A DNA stretch of 64,000 nt from Entoloma clypeatum (taxonomy: Eukaryota > Basidiomycota > Agaricomycetes > Agaricales > Entolomataceae): NCBI GenBank assembly GCA_963565915.1, contig OY751491.1:1-64000 (forward strand), written 5' to 3'. A program made the position numbers and the translations under genes. The notes below the pieces were generated by a model. The model was given only the letters and a program-made list of their open reading frames with translations. It had not been told where the DNA came from and searched no databases. Positions 18,638-29,704 of the stretch are shown piece after piece (the stretch's first letter is position 1; each line of letters begins with the position of its first letter).

Positions 18638-19673
18638 ATGGCGGATTCAACAGAGGACTCACGACGCACAACTGTATCGGAACACTGTAAGTAGATCATC
18701 TTTATGAGCGTGGGCGATTCGATGAAAGGAGTCATAGTTCACTCATCAGACTCGGATGTGACGTTCCAATCGAGCGACGCCGTGCTATTCTCCATTCACC
18801 GAAAAAATCTTGAAACACACGCCGGCGGATTCGCACCTCCAGAGATCGAAACGCGAGGAGAAGTTGTTCCGCTCACCGAGGATGCAACGACGCTAGATTT
18901 GCTGTTTCAGTTCATCTACCCACAGCGGTTTCCTGACGTGACCTTGCTCACGTTCAAGGGATTGGAGAGCCTGGCGGAAGCAGCAGAGAAGTATGAGGTG
19001 TATTCTGCGATGTATGGTTGCAACCTACACATGAAGTGAGTTTTATATCATCGTCGTTGTTCGTACATGGAACATACCTCAACGCGGTTTAGATCCCTCC
19101 TTGACAAACACCCGTTTGAAATCATGAAGTACGCGGCAAGACATGACTATCCGGATATCGTCGGAGAGATCGCCCCACTCTTGCTGGACAGGCCGCTGAC
19201 TGAAATGTATGACGCTCTCCCGCCAAAGTTTTTTGGAGCATGGGTAAGGATCTAGTTATCATTTTTAGCTACAGGCTGACGAGATTGAGGAGGTAAAATA
19301 TCTAGAACGCTGGAACGAGGTTCGAGAACTGGCGTTGCGGCCCACCTTTGAGAAGGACGGTTGGTGCAAGAAATGTGTACAACTGCCCGCGATTCCCGTT
19401 AACGTGGGTCAGAGACAACACGGTTTATTGACACCCAACTTGAAGCCCCCTGCGCAAGAAATCCAGTGCAGCGGTTCCGCCCACTCGCACATAATGACAA
19501 TTGTTCGTATTATTGCCAAGTTGTCGGATCTCAAGTCACTCCAGCAAGTGGAATCCGCCTTCGCTGTGAATTCTGATTTGAGTTGCGAATACCTGAGAAA
19601 AGCTGTGAAGGATTGGCGTTTACAGGTGGAATCGAAGGTGGTGGGGATCCCTAAGTACAATACATTTCTGTAA
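18638..19673 (+). CDS. BTB/POZ domain protein, paralog 1 (288 aa)
   Basis: Exons 18638-18686, 18750-19035, 19093-19243 and 19293-19673 join in frame through short GT-AG introns. The start MADSTEDSRR is chosen because it splices in phase to the BTB core. The BTB fold is seen in YSDVTFQSSDAVLFSIHRKNLE, LTEDATTLDLLFQFIYP and SLAEAAEKYEVYS, followed by a BACK-like helical part (YAARHDYPDIVGEIAPLLL, FFGAW). The C-terminus has WCKKC and a coiled WRLQVESK segment. It shares intron positions with paralogs 2 and 3 but is clearly more diverged. Such fungal BTB proteins may act as adaptors, for example for Cullin-3; the partner is unknown. An alternative acceptor at 19275 would add six in-frame residues. 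Confidence 0.85.
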
Positions 19674-19788
19674 CTTGCGAGAAGAGCGAATCTGCCGGGA
19701 GAGCATAGCAAAGACGTTGAACCTTCCCCTAGCATTAATAACCCGAAAACGTACTTTTCAGGGGGTTCCGAGGACGATGGAGAACTTG

Positions 19789-19827
19789 AAAAAAAAAAAG
19801 AAAAAAAAAAAAAAAAAAAAAAAAAAA
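19789..19827 (+). repeat. Poly-A tract (39 bp, one interruption)
   Basis: An A-run broken by one G lies between the BTB stop and the VPS74 start. No target duplication or upstream retroposed sequence is evident, so I treat it as a simple repeat in the promoter region rather than a retroposon tail. Confidence 0.7.
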
Positions 19828-19932
19828 GACATTTTTGCCCTGTGGGAAACCACCGTCGCCGAACGCCGACTGCGGAACGTCCGACATTCTCGTTCCACGT
19901 ATCTTCCATTTACCACTGTCCCCATTTCTCCA

Positions 19933-21797
19933 ATGTCCGCCCCAGGCCTCTCACGACGGCGCGTTGGCCCCGCAGGATCTTCCGGAAGCAACGGAAGCAG
20001 TCCAGTACTCGAAGATGACGAGCACCCCCGTGCACCACGCCACATGTCCCGGTCACAGAGCGAACAATCCGGCTCGGGAACACATCCCACGAACACGCAT
20101 GCGGGGTCAGCGTTTGCGGGGGGAAGCAAGATTGCGTATGACCCCCGAGATCTGGACCAGGATGCGGGGGAGGAGGTGAGGATTGGGGGGAAGATGCCAC
20201 GGTTGACGATTATGGAGGAGGTGCTGCTGCTGGGTATCAAAGACAAGCAGGTGGGTTTTATTTTGAAGCTCTCTGCGGGAGTTTAGTATACTATTATGAT
20301 GGAGGGGCTACTGCTGCCCGCGTGACGCCAGAGAGAGTGAAGATTCGTGCTGAACGCCTTCTGTTTTTCTTTGACAGGGTTATCTTTCATTTTGGAATGA
20401 CAATATATCCTATGCATTACGCGGTTGCATACTTATAGAGCTCGCCCTTCGCCGGCGCATAGCCCTCGTCAAGGACCCGCATAGACGGCGGACTGCCATC
20501 TCTGAACGTCTTGTTGAGATCATCGACGAACGGCAGACGGGCGAGACGATTTTGGACGAGGCTTTGAAGATGATCAAGTCACAAGGAGACGACAAACTTG
20601 GGATTAATAGTTGGATCGATCTGTTGAGTGGTGAGTTTGTTCGATGCTCTTGTACCCGTTTCTCGACGCTTCGACCGCGCAAAAGGATTCTATCCTCTCC
20701 CCATTTCTACACTCGTTCTCCGTATCTTCCCCTTTTGCGCACCTCGTTCCTGTTCTCCACCCTCCGTTCTCTTCCCGCCCCCTTTTCCCCAACCATGTCG
20801 TCCCTCTGTTGTTTCAAATCCACGGACCTCATGAATTCTATATGACCACCCTAACTCCGGGCCATGTTCGACTGAGGTTCCATTCACGCCATCTTTGGTC
20901 GCTCTCTCCATTCGGCTGTCCTTATCGCGATCCTTCTCTTTTTAGTCCTGTTATCTCTTCTTTCCATTCCCACCTCTCCTCCAGCAGTGATCGCCATGAT
21001 CCCCGCAACGCCAATCTCCGTTCCCCTTCTCGTTTTCCTATCTGCGTTCCCTTTCTCCTTCACCCTTTTTTCTTTCGTGTTCTCCGTCCTTTTTTGACCT
21101 TTCCCGTTCTCCTCATTTTCGACGTTCTGACTATAAACCATTGAATCATACAGGCGAGACATGGAACGTCATGAAGATCGGATTCCAGCTCAAACAAGTC
21201 CGCGAACGCCTTGCAAAAGGTCTCGTCGACAAAGGGGTCCTCCGCACAGAAAAGCGCAACTTCCTCCTCTTCGACATGGCCACCCACCCTGTCGCCGATA
21301 TCCGCACAAAAGAGTCTATCGTCTCGCGCGTCGTGTCCCTCCTCACTTCAACCACGGCTTCGGTCCCTGCACAGGCACTCGAGAGGGAGGGGATACAATG
21401 CAGGGTGATGAGGGCTGTCTGTCTGGCTTGCACGGCGCATGCGGCGAGTGTTCTTGACAATGCGTTTGGTAGGCTGGGGTATGAGGAGAGAGAGGCGGCT
21501 TTTGGGAGGTGCGATGAGATTCTGGGGGAGTTTAGCTGTTGGCCGTTTGGGAGCGGCGGGGGGGATCACGGTGGAAGTGGAGGACGGCCCACGGGGAACG
21601 GGGGAGCAGTTAATGGAAACGGGGCAAGGAGGAGGCAGAGGATAGTCGTCGGGGGCGGGGGGGAGGTTGGTGGGAGAGAGGCCGTGTTGGGGCTGCTGCA
21701 GGAGGCGAAAAAGGAGAGTCTAGCAGAGGAGGATCTGGGTTTCGAGCTAATTGCGGGAGTTTTGGACGTCTTGTCGAGACTGGATTCGTTGCTGTGA
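19933..21797 (+). CDS. VPS74: Vps74/GOLPH3 family Golgi phosphoprotein (404 aa)
   Basis: Exons 19933-20250, 20378-20630 and 21154-21797 join in frame (introns 127 and 523 bp). The GPP34 domain starts at RLTIMEEVLLLGIKDKQ and continues GYLSFWNDNISYALRGCI with the Arg-rich ELALRRRIAL that forms the PI4P pocket region, then INSWIDLLSGETWN and RTEKRNFLLFDM. Vps74/GOLPH3 binds PI4P on the Golgi and the tails of glycosyltransferases to retain them by COPI. The N-terminus is Ser-rich and disordered. A Gly-rich insertion (FGSGGGDHGGSGG region, about residues 320-350) makes it longer than the usual roughly 300-345 residues. The start at 19933 is the first ATG after the poly-A tract; an upstream ATG would give a poly-Lys leader and is unlikely. 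Confidence 0.97.
20631..21153 (+). other. Unusually long intron in VPS74
   Basis: This 523 bp intron begins GTGAGTTTG and ends CATACAG. It is strongly pyrimidine-rich on the sense strand, and most introns in this window are 45-70 bp. I see no nested gene. Confidence 0.8.
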
Positions 21798-22269
21798 TTC
21801 TTGCGGATTTCCCGAAGCACGAATGGTTACTTCTCGCTATGTTCGACTTATCTTTTTACCCCTCTATGATAATCCTTGCATGCACTTCGACAGGATGTCT
21901 GGACGTCCACCTTATCTAAACCACCTGTTTTATTCAAAGTTATGTAGAAACCGACCAAACTGTTGCGAGGGCCCATGGGCATAATTTTGAACTAGGCTCA
22001 CTAGCATAAGACCCTTGGTATGAGACTATATTGATTGCGATGATGTTGCATCCGCATGGGCATTCGACTAACGATTTTTCCGTTTGCAGATCCCGAAGTC
22101 AATATATCTCGCTTCTAACCACCACCACTTTTCACAACTGCACGTCCCAGTTTCAATAGCTGCGTCGGTCCTTCACTTTAAGCATCCTGGTTCCAGTAGT
22201 TTCAACGAACATAACCGCTCGTAACGAAGTCCGGAGTGAGGGACCTTTCCGCCTCATCCTCCTCCACCT
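21798..22269. other. Intergenic, no recognisable feature
   Basis: This is presumably the VPS74 3' UTR plus intergenic DNA. No gene or repeat is supported. Confidence 0.5.
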
Positions 22270-23345
22270 TTGGCCAATACGTAGGGCGCACTCGACTCTG
22301 ACCCCTTTGCGACATTCCTTCAGCCTCCACCTAGAGAGACAACAGCGGAGAAAGTGGCTAGAGAACGTAGGGAGGCGGGGGAGAGGCGGGTGAGCGATAG
22401 AAGTGACGAGGAGATCAACCTCGAAAGGACGGCGTTGATGAAGCAGAAATCGGTCGTCAAGGTAAGTTTGCTGATGGGGCAATCAGATTCTGGTGCGTTA
22501 GATCAGGCCATTCTCGTCTCTCAAGGTCACTCAACCGTGGTGCGTGATACGTGTAGGTAAATCGACGACATAAAAGAATGAGTCTCATCTCTGTCTTTGA
22601 TTCTTTTGAACCAATTCTTTGGTTTAGACTTTCACCTCAAGTATGCTCGTGCCGCTTGGAAACAAGAACGTGCATCCTGGGGCCGTCGTTCAACTCAACG
22701 TCATTCGCTCCATCTTCATCATCCTCGACCCCCTCCAAGCCGACCTGTACCATGAACTTGTTCCGTCCATACTCGCCGCTGGCCATTCATCTGTACCGTC
22801 ACCCTCACACACAGACCCACCACAGCCATCCGTCGATAGATTCCCTGCCGACTAAAGACCTTTCTTCTTGGCTGACGGACAAGTGGCACCGCCTACTGAG
22901 GACTATAGAGGAGGATCTGAAGAGACGGCTTATTGGAACAACCATGTCGGTGTGCTTGGTCGTCGCTCACGCACCTGTCGTCTCCGTCATACCACGACGA
23001 ACAAGCGGGGAGTTCGGAGTACGGGGGTGGAGGCATGTGTTTGACAATGCGCCGACGGTGAGGAGCGGCAAGAGCAATAGGAATGTGAATGGAGCTGCTG
23101 ATGGGCTGGCCGGAGAAGATGGGATTCATGGGGCGGACGAGGTGTTGGCGACAGGCGAGGTGTCGAGAGGACGTGAATGCGTTCTGGGTGTTGCTGAAAC
23201 GGAAGATGGGGCTCGAGGTTTCGGCTGGATTGTGAGTAATTTTCCATCCCTCTTTCTTCTGTGTTCCTTCCTCGTTCTCGAGGACGAACAATTACGAGCC
23301 TTGTGTTCGTCACCTGGATATGTGAGTGTCTCACTTTGTTGAAGT
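22270..23345 (+). pseudogene. G-protein alpha subunit pseudogene (basidiomycete-expanded type)
   Basis: Fragments in shifting frames follow the order of a G-alpha protein. DPFATFLQPPP and RREAGERRVSDRSDEEINLE come first. Then SLLMGQSDSG spliced to HSTV (intron 22493-22525) gives a P-loop GQSDSGHST. KYARAAWKQERASW is followed after a one-base shift at about 22681 by AVVQLNVIRSIFIILD. Later come WLTDKWHRLL, EEDLKRRLIG, EFGVRGWRHVF, VRSGKSNRN and CREDVNAF with LLKRKMGLE. No start codon is in frame upstream (a stop precedes DPFATF), several frames are needed, and the P-loop Lys is His. The gene is therefore dead or nearly so. Basidiomycetes often carry many divergent G-alpha copies. Confidence 0.75.
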
Positions 23346-23956
23346 TGTCGAGATCGAAATATAGACGAGGCACAAATGGCCGAATAGAACCTGGGCAAAA
23401 CCTCGAGGAGTGAGGATACACACCTGGCGCAACGATCAGCCCTACGACGGCGAATATGCCGCCGACCTCGTTGATGGTATGTAGAGGTGAAGGACATACC
23501 CTCACCAAGCCTCCTCCTCTCCCCGTGTGTTTCATGAGCCAAGACGGCCGTTGTCAAGGCAGACCGCTGTACCCCTTCCGACTCGAAATGCCCGTTTTAC
23601 ACGAAATTCCCGTTTTACAGTGGCTACCATTGCTGTGTTGAGGGTGTTGCGGTGGTTCCAGTGTAGGCGGCTTAGTGGGCGTGTTCCGAGTTCTATTTTA
23701 ATAGAACGAGGTTTTCAGAGCCGTTGCCCGTCGGCCGAGTGTCCCGAAAAGTGAACAGGCACGCAAGCCTCGTGACCCTTTTCTCTGTTTATCGCTGCGA
23801 TGAACCCATCTGACTTCGGAGGTGCGCATTTTCCTCAGTTTTACTCACCTCAGTTTTGGAGTCATGGCAGAAGACATTGACGTCCGACAGTTATCACCAT
23901 TTCTGGTTAATTTCAATAACTACCTCGAGAATGGTCCGAATGGAACACCGATTTGG
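23346..23956. other. Intergenic or decayed sequence
   Basis: No frame is convincing. Part may be the decayed 3' half of the G-alpha pseudogene, but I cannot align any motif securely. Confidence 0.4.
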
Positions 23957-24709
23957 CTAATCCAGCACGTCTACTTGCATCTTACGACTTTCCTCAGTGG
24001 CATACCCGATCTTTCGCTTAATTGCACCCCCTTTTGGCCCTTCACTCGCTGCGTTTTGCGCTGGCGTCGCCTCATTGATCTGCAAGCATGTTAGCACCTG
24101 TTGAACTTTTGATGGAAACCCTTACGCGGAACGTCTTGTCCAGAAGGGTGACGGAGCGCAGGATGGTGAGCATCTTGACCCTCTCCCCTGCTCCGGCGAG
24201 AGGGACGGCAACGAACGACACTTCCAACTCCACTATATCCCCAATTCTGATGCTCTGTGGAGCTATCGCAACATGACTGACTCGGACCTACCTGTTAGAT
24301 AGGAAACGACCCTTGAGAATGCCATAACGTACGATTTTGTCCCGCCCAAGGAAGTCAACCGTTTGAAATATAAAACCTGGTTTTCGTGCGTATGCAGCCA
24401 CTCACTACCCGCCATCATCTGCAATAACCCTTTCGGGTCGACACCTTCGCCGAAGGGAATGGCCTCCGCCCCACCCCAGTCTCTTCGTTGCGTAAAGTAT
24501 CTGTTGGAGGCGTCGATAACCAGGCGTTCATTCGTCTCTAATGGCTGCATGCAGTTGGCCGGAAAGTGTTCGTCGAAGAGTCCGTGGAGGTGCCCTACTG
24601 CGTCTACAGACGCACTGAAGGTCGGGGTGTATAGCCCATCGATTCCATGACAAGGGGCCAGGAGGGTGTTGTACATTCTTGGAGAGATAGACGCGGGAAC
24701 AAAGGCCAA
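23957..24709 (-). CDS. Agaricomycete-specific hypothetical protein (225 aa visible)
   Basis: Minus-strand exons 24709-24292, 24262-24126 and 24079-23957 join in frame. The features are YNTLLAPCHGIDGLYTPTF, HLHGLFDEHFPANC, RRDWGGAEAIPFGEGVDP, then after splicing APQSIRIGDIVELEVSFVAVP and KMLTILRSVTLLDKTFR. I recognise this as a paralogous family common in mushroom genomes with no known function; it has no catalytic motif I can identify. Homologs usually have more N-terminal sequence. Here the frame starts at 24709, exactly where helicase homology begins on the other strand, so the gene may be 5'-truncated by that insertion or a captured fragment. Confidence 0.65.
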
Positions 24710-24710
24710 C

Positions 24711-26304
24711 GTGTGTTAGACACGCTGTTCGTCAAGCTCACCAACCCACCCAGGTCAGTCAAGTTCAACGGGCTACCGGAAAACGTCGTACCCCTGGTCA
24801 GGACAACGAACACGACGCTATGCTCCTTGTCAAATGATCAAATGTTGAATGTGTCTCGCACGCAAGTAGAAGTCCTCCCCTGCTTTGCCATGACGGAATA
24901 TGCATCGCAAGGTAAGACTCGCCAGTATAATGTCGTGGATTTGAACAACACAAGATCACATCAGGGCTTCTACACCGCACTGTCACGGAGTTCAACCGCT
25001 GACGGCACACTGATCATGCAAGGTTTCGATCCTAGCAAAATAACGGGAGGGGCCTCAGGTGCGCTCCGACAAGAATTTCGCGAGCTCGAGCTCTTGGATG
25101 AAATTTCGGACATGCACTACAAAGGTAAGTTACCAAGGTCAGTGGACGACGATAGTCGCAGAAGCACCTTGATCAAGCCTGTAGAAAACACAGAGGTCTG
25201 ACGTACGTGCCGGAAAGGTGTCACACGGCAATTCGTTGGAACAAAGGGGATCCATTTTTGGATTGGACACATGAACATATCTCCTGGGGTGAGGATCAGA
25301 AAAGCGAACCAAATAAGGTACGCACGAACGACCCGGAACCAATGACGGAGATGGCGGTTGCGCCCGAGGAGGACGAGACTTTTGCCCGATCTAACAAAGG
25401 TAAACGTGCTGTGCCAACGGATGAGAAGGGTAACGAAACTACTAAGAAGGCCAGGACCGTGCCCCAGGCCGGTAGTTGTCCACCTATGCAGACAGACAGT
25501 AGCATTTCGCCGCTGTGTACACAGTGGGAAAACAACAGCCGCGCGTACGACGCCGTGGTCTCAATTTTGTTTGACGTATGGCGGGAATCGTTCAGTAACC
25601 CAACGACCTCCTTCAACACAATAAACTCAGCCGTCTTGGCCGCGCTCTTTCGTGACTTTTCTGCATGTTCGAATCAGGGTGAAAGACTTGAGACGGCGCG
25701 TGATAATTTGCGTAAAACACTCAACACGCTGCAACCTGAATGGTTTCCGATGAATGAATTTTCGAGCATGCATTCCATCCTTGATTACTTACTCAGAACT
25801 GGTGACAGCGTAATTATGTCCTCGGCTCTTCGGTGCAAGAATGGTCATGATGTGCATAGACGCCGTAGAGCGACTGAATGTGCATTCCTTATGATCGAAC
25901 CTAGGGAGGGCGAGAATCAGACGCTGCAGCGGTACGTGGCAAACTACAAGCTAACGTCGGCTGTCCAGTGCCCCAGTTGCCACGCAGAATCGTCCAGGCG
26001 CTACACATTCTTAAACGCGCCTGAGATTCTGGCATTTGACCTCTCAAGGGGGAATATATTACCAGATGAGCACTTAATTCTCCCCCGTCCTGGGAATGGT
26101 GCCTCGAGGTACCGAATGTGCGGAGCAATGTACTTCGGGGGAAATCATTTCACTTCGCGCATCATTGGAACCGATGGCAACGTTTGGTACCATGATGGTT
26201 ATGCATCGGGCTCAAGGACTCACCCAGAAGTTTACCTATCAAGAGATCAGATGTCCACCTGCTACGGACGGGAGCTCACTGCAGTCATTTACACACTTGA
26301 GTGA
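24711..26304 (+). pseudogene. Helitron-type PIF1 helicase C-terminus fused to USP-like peptidase domain (truncated, Cys lost)
   Basis: Exon 24711-25124 and exon 25196-26304 join in frame (MHYKG to LTYVPERCH). The first part is the last third of a PIF1-like helicase: FVKLTNPPRSVKF, LPENVVPL, CFAMTEYASQGKT, YTALSRSSTADGTLI and KITGGASGALRQEF. The C-terminal part is a ubiquitin-specific-protease-like domain as found behind basidiomycete Helitron helicases. The Cys box reads ENNSRAYDAVVSILF where NNSCAYD is usual, and the His box is GNHFTSRIIGTDGNVWYHDG. Two CxxC pairs near CKNGHDVH and CPSCH could bind zinc. The N-terminal helicase motors and any Rep domain are missing. Confidence 0.75.
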
Positions 26305-27810
26305 AGGGGTTTGGTGGTTCGTTGGAATGATCTGTCATTGTCGAACGGATCACGTGATGCACGCTCGGTTATGCGTACGTGTGACTTCCTGGGATTGCTT
26401 ACAAGCTAAGAACAAAAGAACTCGGATCTGCCGTGCGCACGCATCGGCCCACAGCCCAAGTTGCTTCAGTCATCGGTGGCGGGTGTTGCGACGGCAATGG
26501 TGGCCGCCTGAGTGCTGTCAACGACTCGGAATCAATGGGCCACTGCGATGTGACCGCATAGTTCTATCTTTGATCTCTCAGGCTGGCTAGGCATCGCGTC
26601 GATTCGACATGTCGGGTAGCTCATACGTTGCGCAATTTCAGCACCTGCAGCCTCCCCATTTCCGGCACCCGGCTCGTCGTCGGCCCTGTCCTTTGCCCTT
26701 CACGCGTCACGGCTACTCCCACCCTTCAAAGAATTCGGTAACGTGTCACAATTCATACGCATGACTCCTGAGACTGCAATGTCAGCCCCCTTGACTTGCA
26801 TATTGCTGTACGATGCTCCAACTGATGATAGCGATGGTAGAGGTTTAACGCCTGGACTTCAGAATCACAGAACGTACCTGGATCCATGCCCTCACTTCCC
26901 ATCAACTTCTCTGACAACCGCCGCAGGACCTGACCCCCGAGGGAAATAGCACTGTCATTGGGTATAGTACCCAATGACAGTACATTGGTACCTCAATAAC
27001 CTCCGTCCCTTGTAAGTATGTACCTTATCAGACCTTATTTTCCCCTGCTGACGTGCTTCCGAATTTAGACTCGCAATAGAATATTTTTTTGAGATATCGG
27101 AGTTCCTGGACGACAACCAATAGGAAGAGGTGATTTTTGCGAGTCCGATGATGCGTGTGTCAATTTGGTGCACTTTGACATCGGCTAATGGAATTAAAAT
27201 TCATTGTTCATATTGCTCTAGATGTTACGGAAAGCCACCCAATTGGAGGAGCTGTCAACACCACGACAACTCACTGTTGATGAGCAAAAACACCATGTCT
27301 TTGGCATCCGTGGGTGCAAGTAGTCGTTGAGAGAACATGGTTGAAGACGATGCGAGAAACGTCGAGTCTCGGCAATCCCAAAAGCCCAGTTGAAGAGATT
27401 CAGAGGGGAGCTGTCGACTGGGGAACCCTGTGGCTGTAGTAGTAGGGCGAACGCACAGAGACGCTGGAATACCCGAAGCTGGATATACATGGCAAGAAGT
27501 CGGGATATGTTCCAACACTCGGTTCTTTTTTCTTAGCATAATCCATGTTATGATGCTTATGCCCATCAAGGAGTTACGTGCGTCCCGCAAACCCTGTGCC
27601 CCAACTCTGCCCTGTATCACTTCCCAATATTGAGGAGATTTCTAAGGCCGGTACCCTGAGTTCCTAGACTTTCACTAACTTGTACTTGAAAGATTGAAAT
27701 TTCTGTCATTTTTCGTTCATACGCCCTTCACTATTCAATTTCCCAATCGGATTATGCTCGGCGAATCAGAGTCGATAAATAGCAGTGCTCCACAACTCTT
27801 GCGACATCGA
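26305..27810. other. About 1.5 kb without a recognisable gene
   Basis: Only short, unconvincing frames are seen. A GGCTGGCTAGG sequence near 26580 contains CTAG, the usual Helitron 3' end, but no hairpin precedes it, so I do not call an element end. A 14 bp palindrome lies at 26951-26981. Confidence 0.45.
26951..26981. repeat. 14 bp perfect inverted repeat
   Basis: ACTGTCATTGGGTA (26951-26964) and TACCCAATGACAGT (26968-26981) flank a 3-nt TAG spacer. It could be a terminator hairpin, an operator-like site or a transposon footprint. Confidence 0.85.
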
Positions 27811-28467
27811 ATGATGAAACCTTTTCTCTCACTTATCACCACTCTCGCCTCCGTTCTGTTCGTGGTCGCGGGTCTGCCACCTATTCCTCCCAATGTCCCA
27901 CCCCATTTAGTTCCCCTGTATTTCAAACTCTATTCGCTCTGTGAAGCTGGAAGCAGCGATACCGTGAGTATCTTTCAACTAAAGCATGGCACAACACATT
28001 TCTTACCTATCTGTTGGGCCAACCAGTATGTTGGCGTTCAATACGCAGACAAATCCCTCAAGAATTTCACATTTAACCAGTGTTACCCATACGAAGTTAA
28101 TGGAAGTCTGGCTGAAATGGCGGTCTTTTGCAAATATGTAACCTGCTACAACAATCCGTACGTCGCTTAGGACTTTGGCCTCTTTTGATCTTGACAGTGG
28201 ATTTCAAAGAAACCCCGACTGTTCTGGAGGTGCCGTTCCACCTGTTCCAGTTCCAGTGCCTCAATTCACGACTCTAATAAATGCCGCGGATTGGGTCATG
28301 CTTCTGGGTCAAGGGGCAACCTGTCAGCATAATGGTCTCTCGTAATTATACCGAGCCTTGGAGTCGTTAATGATACAGGATGTAAATGTTGCGATATGCC
28401 ATCAACCTTTCTTTTTGATGGATATCACATGTTGTACGATAGCGAAGTTACTAGATTCATGATGTAG
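27811..28467 (+). CDS. Small secreted Cys-containing protein (about 190 aa)
   Basis: Proposed exons are 27811-28157, 28198-28334 and 28379-28467. The N-terminus MMKPFLSLITTLASVLFVVAG is a good signal peptide, with cleavage after about residue 21. The mature part is Pro-rich at first (LPPIPPNVPPHLVP). It then carries spaced Cys (LCEAGS, PICWAN, QCYPY, FCKYVTCY) and ends in DCSGG, ATCQHNGCKCCDMPS. The last intron has a weak GTCTCT donor; without it the protein ends at 28345 (164 aa). The family is unknown. The features fit a fungal small secreted protein of the effector or surface type, which is inference only. Confidence 0.5.
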
Positions 28468-28491
28468 CATCAATCTCACGGCTCCTTTGGA

Positions 28492-29680
28492 TTAACTTGG
28501 GACGACACGATCAACAACGTCACAGAGCAATCTGAATCTTGAGTCGAATACCAATAACTTTTTCGCAGCGACGAGGCCCTCCTTCAACCACGCTTCCTGC
28601 TGAAGAAACTCCATAAGGCCTGTATCGAGGAATACATTCCCAGTGCCAGATATATACATTGCCGCACGATGCCAAGTTGCGAATTTGAACGGCCTCAATC
28701 TTTCTGTAGCATTGCAACGTCTGCGGTGAATCCTCAGGGCCGTACTCCGAATCACCTGCACGACCGAGAATATCCAGATCACCCTTGGGCCTTCCAGAGC
28801 CCATCATCACCTGGTGCATATAAGGCCGGACCCCAGTGAGTCGTAATCCAACATGGCCAACTCGCAAAACCCGTATGACGAACGCCGTCCCAGTCCAGTA
28901 AACTGCCCTTATCATCAATGAGTATGAAATCGTAGTTGTAGTTGGGAAAAGCCAGAACGAATGAAGGTGAAGCATATGAATTGTCTGGAAGGCTCGACGC
29001 GAACATGCTAAGCAGAGTAAGTTGGGCGAGAGATGTGAATCCGCGCGCTTTGATTGCCTCTCCCATCGAGCAGAAAGTCGTGCATAGTAGAGCCGTACGG
29101 TCCGAGAGTATTTTCAGAGGTAGCGCCATCGTCGCTGATTTCTTTAGTTGTCAGTGGATGAATAGATGGAACCTACTGTTGCACGGGCTGTTACTGGATT
29201 GGGGACAAGCTCACCGATCTTTTGGAATGTGAAGCTGCTGAGTTGAGACATGGCTAACGCAAGGGACTCGAATACTCTGTGCCTCCTTGATCGGCCATCC
29301 CAACTGGGTCGAACCACAAGTTCACGAAATCACAATGGGGTTACTTCGAGGGGGGGTGAGGTGTCTGGGTGCGTGGCCTAGACAAAGGGTTGTCCAGAGA
29401 GCAGGAGGAGGCATGAACAAGTTGGAGGTGTGTTTTTCGCGAGAGATCAAGGGTTGAACGTTAATAGGGTGAGCGCCATGCGATGTAGTAGAAAAGAGTT
29501 CCATACTGGCAGCTTAGAAGTCACGCGAGCCACTAGCCCTTGACGCCATCTGAAAAAACAAGTCTGTAGACGAGGTTGTTTGCGCCATCGATGACATCTT
29601 GATGGACGTTGCATTTGAAAACGTGGCAACCATGTCTACACACAGAGAGTCACGTGTTGCATTGCACTACATACATCACT
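28492..29680 (-). pseudogene. Aminoglycoside phosphotransferase-like (APH) pseudogene 1
   Basis: Read on the minus strand, pieces in different frames follow the order of fungal APH-fold proteins. GANNLVYRLVFSDGVKG, with a stop directly after, lies near 29570. LSSFTFQKIGELV follows near 29220. FVLAFPNYNYDFILIDDKGSLLDWDGV covers the Brenner motif and IDWDGV strand near 28900. EDSPQTLQCYRKI lies near 28720. The normal H-x-D of the Brenner motif reads F-P-N here, so the kinase would be inactive as well as broken. Its N-terminal half is repeated at 36938-37345. Confidence 0.6.
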
Positions 29681-29691
29681 GTTAGCAAGAC

Positions 29692-29704
29692 AAGGCAATT
29701 TCTC
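29692..29704. other. 13 bp target-site duplication, left copy (LINE)
   Basis: AAGGCAATTTCTC is repeated exactly after the poly-A at 30753-30765. Confidence 0.95.

Noticed and set aside
19789..19827. Poly-A as the tail of a retroposed gene or SINE
   Set aside because: No flanking duplication and no upstream retroposon-like sequence could be found.
26560..26600. GGCTGGCTAGG as the 3' end of a Helitron
   Set aside because: CTAG is present but there is no stem-loop 10-12 bp upstream and no matching 5' TC end.
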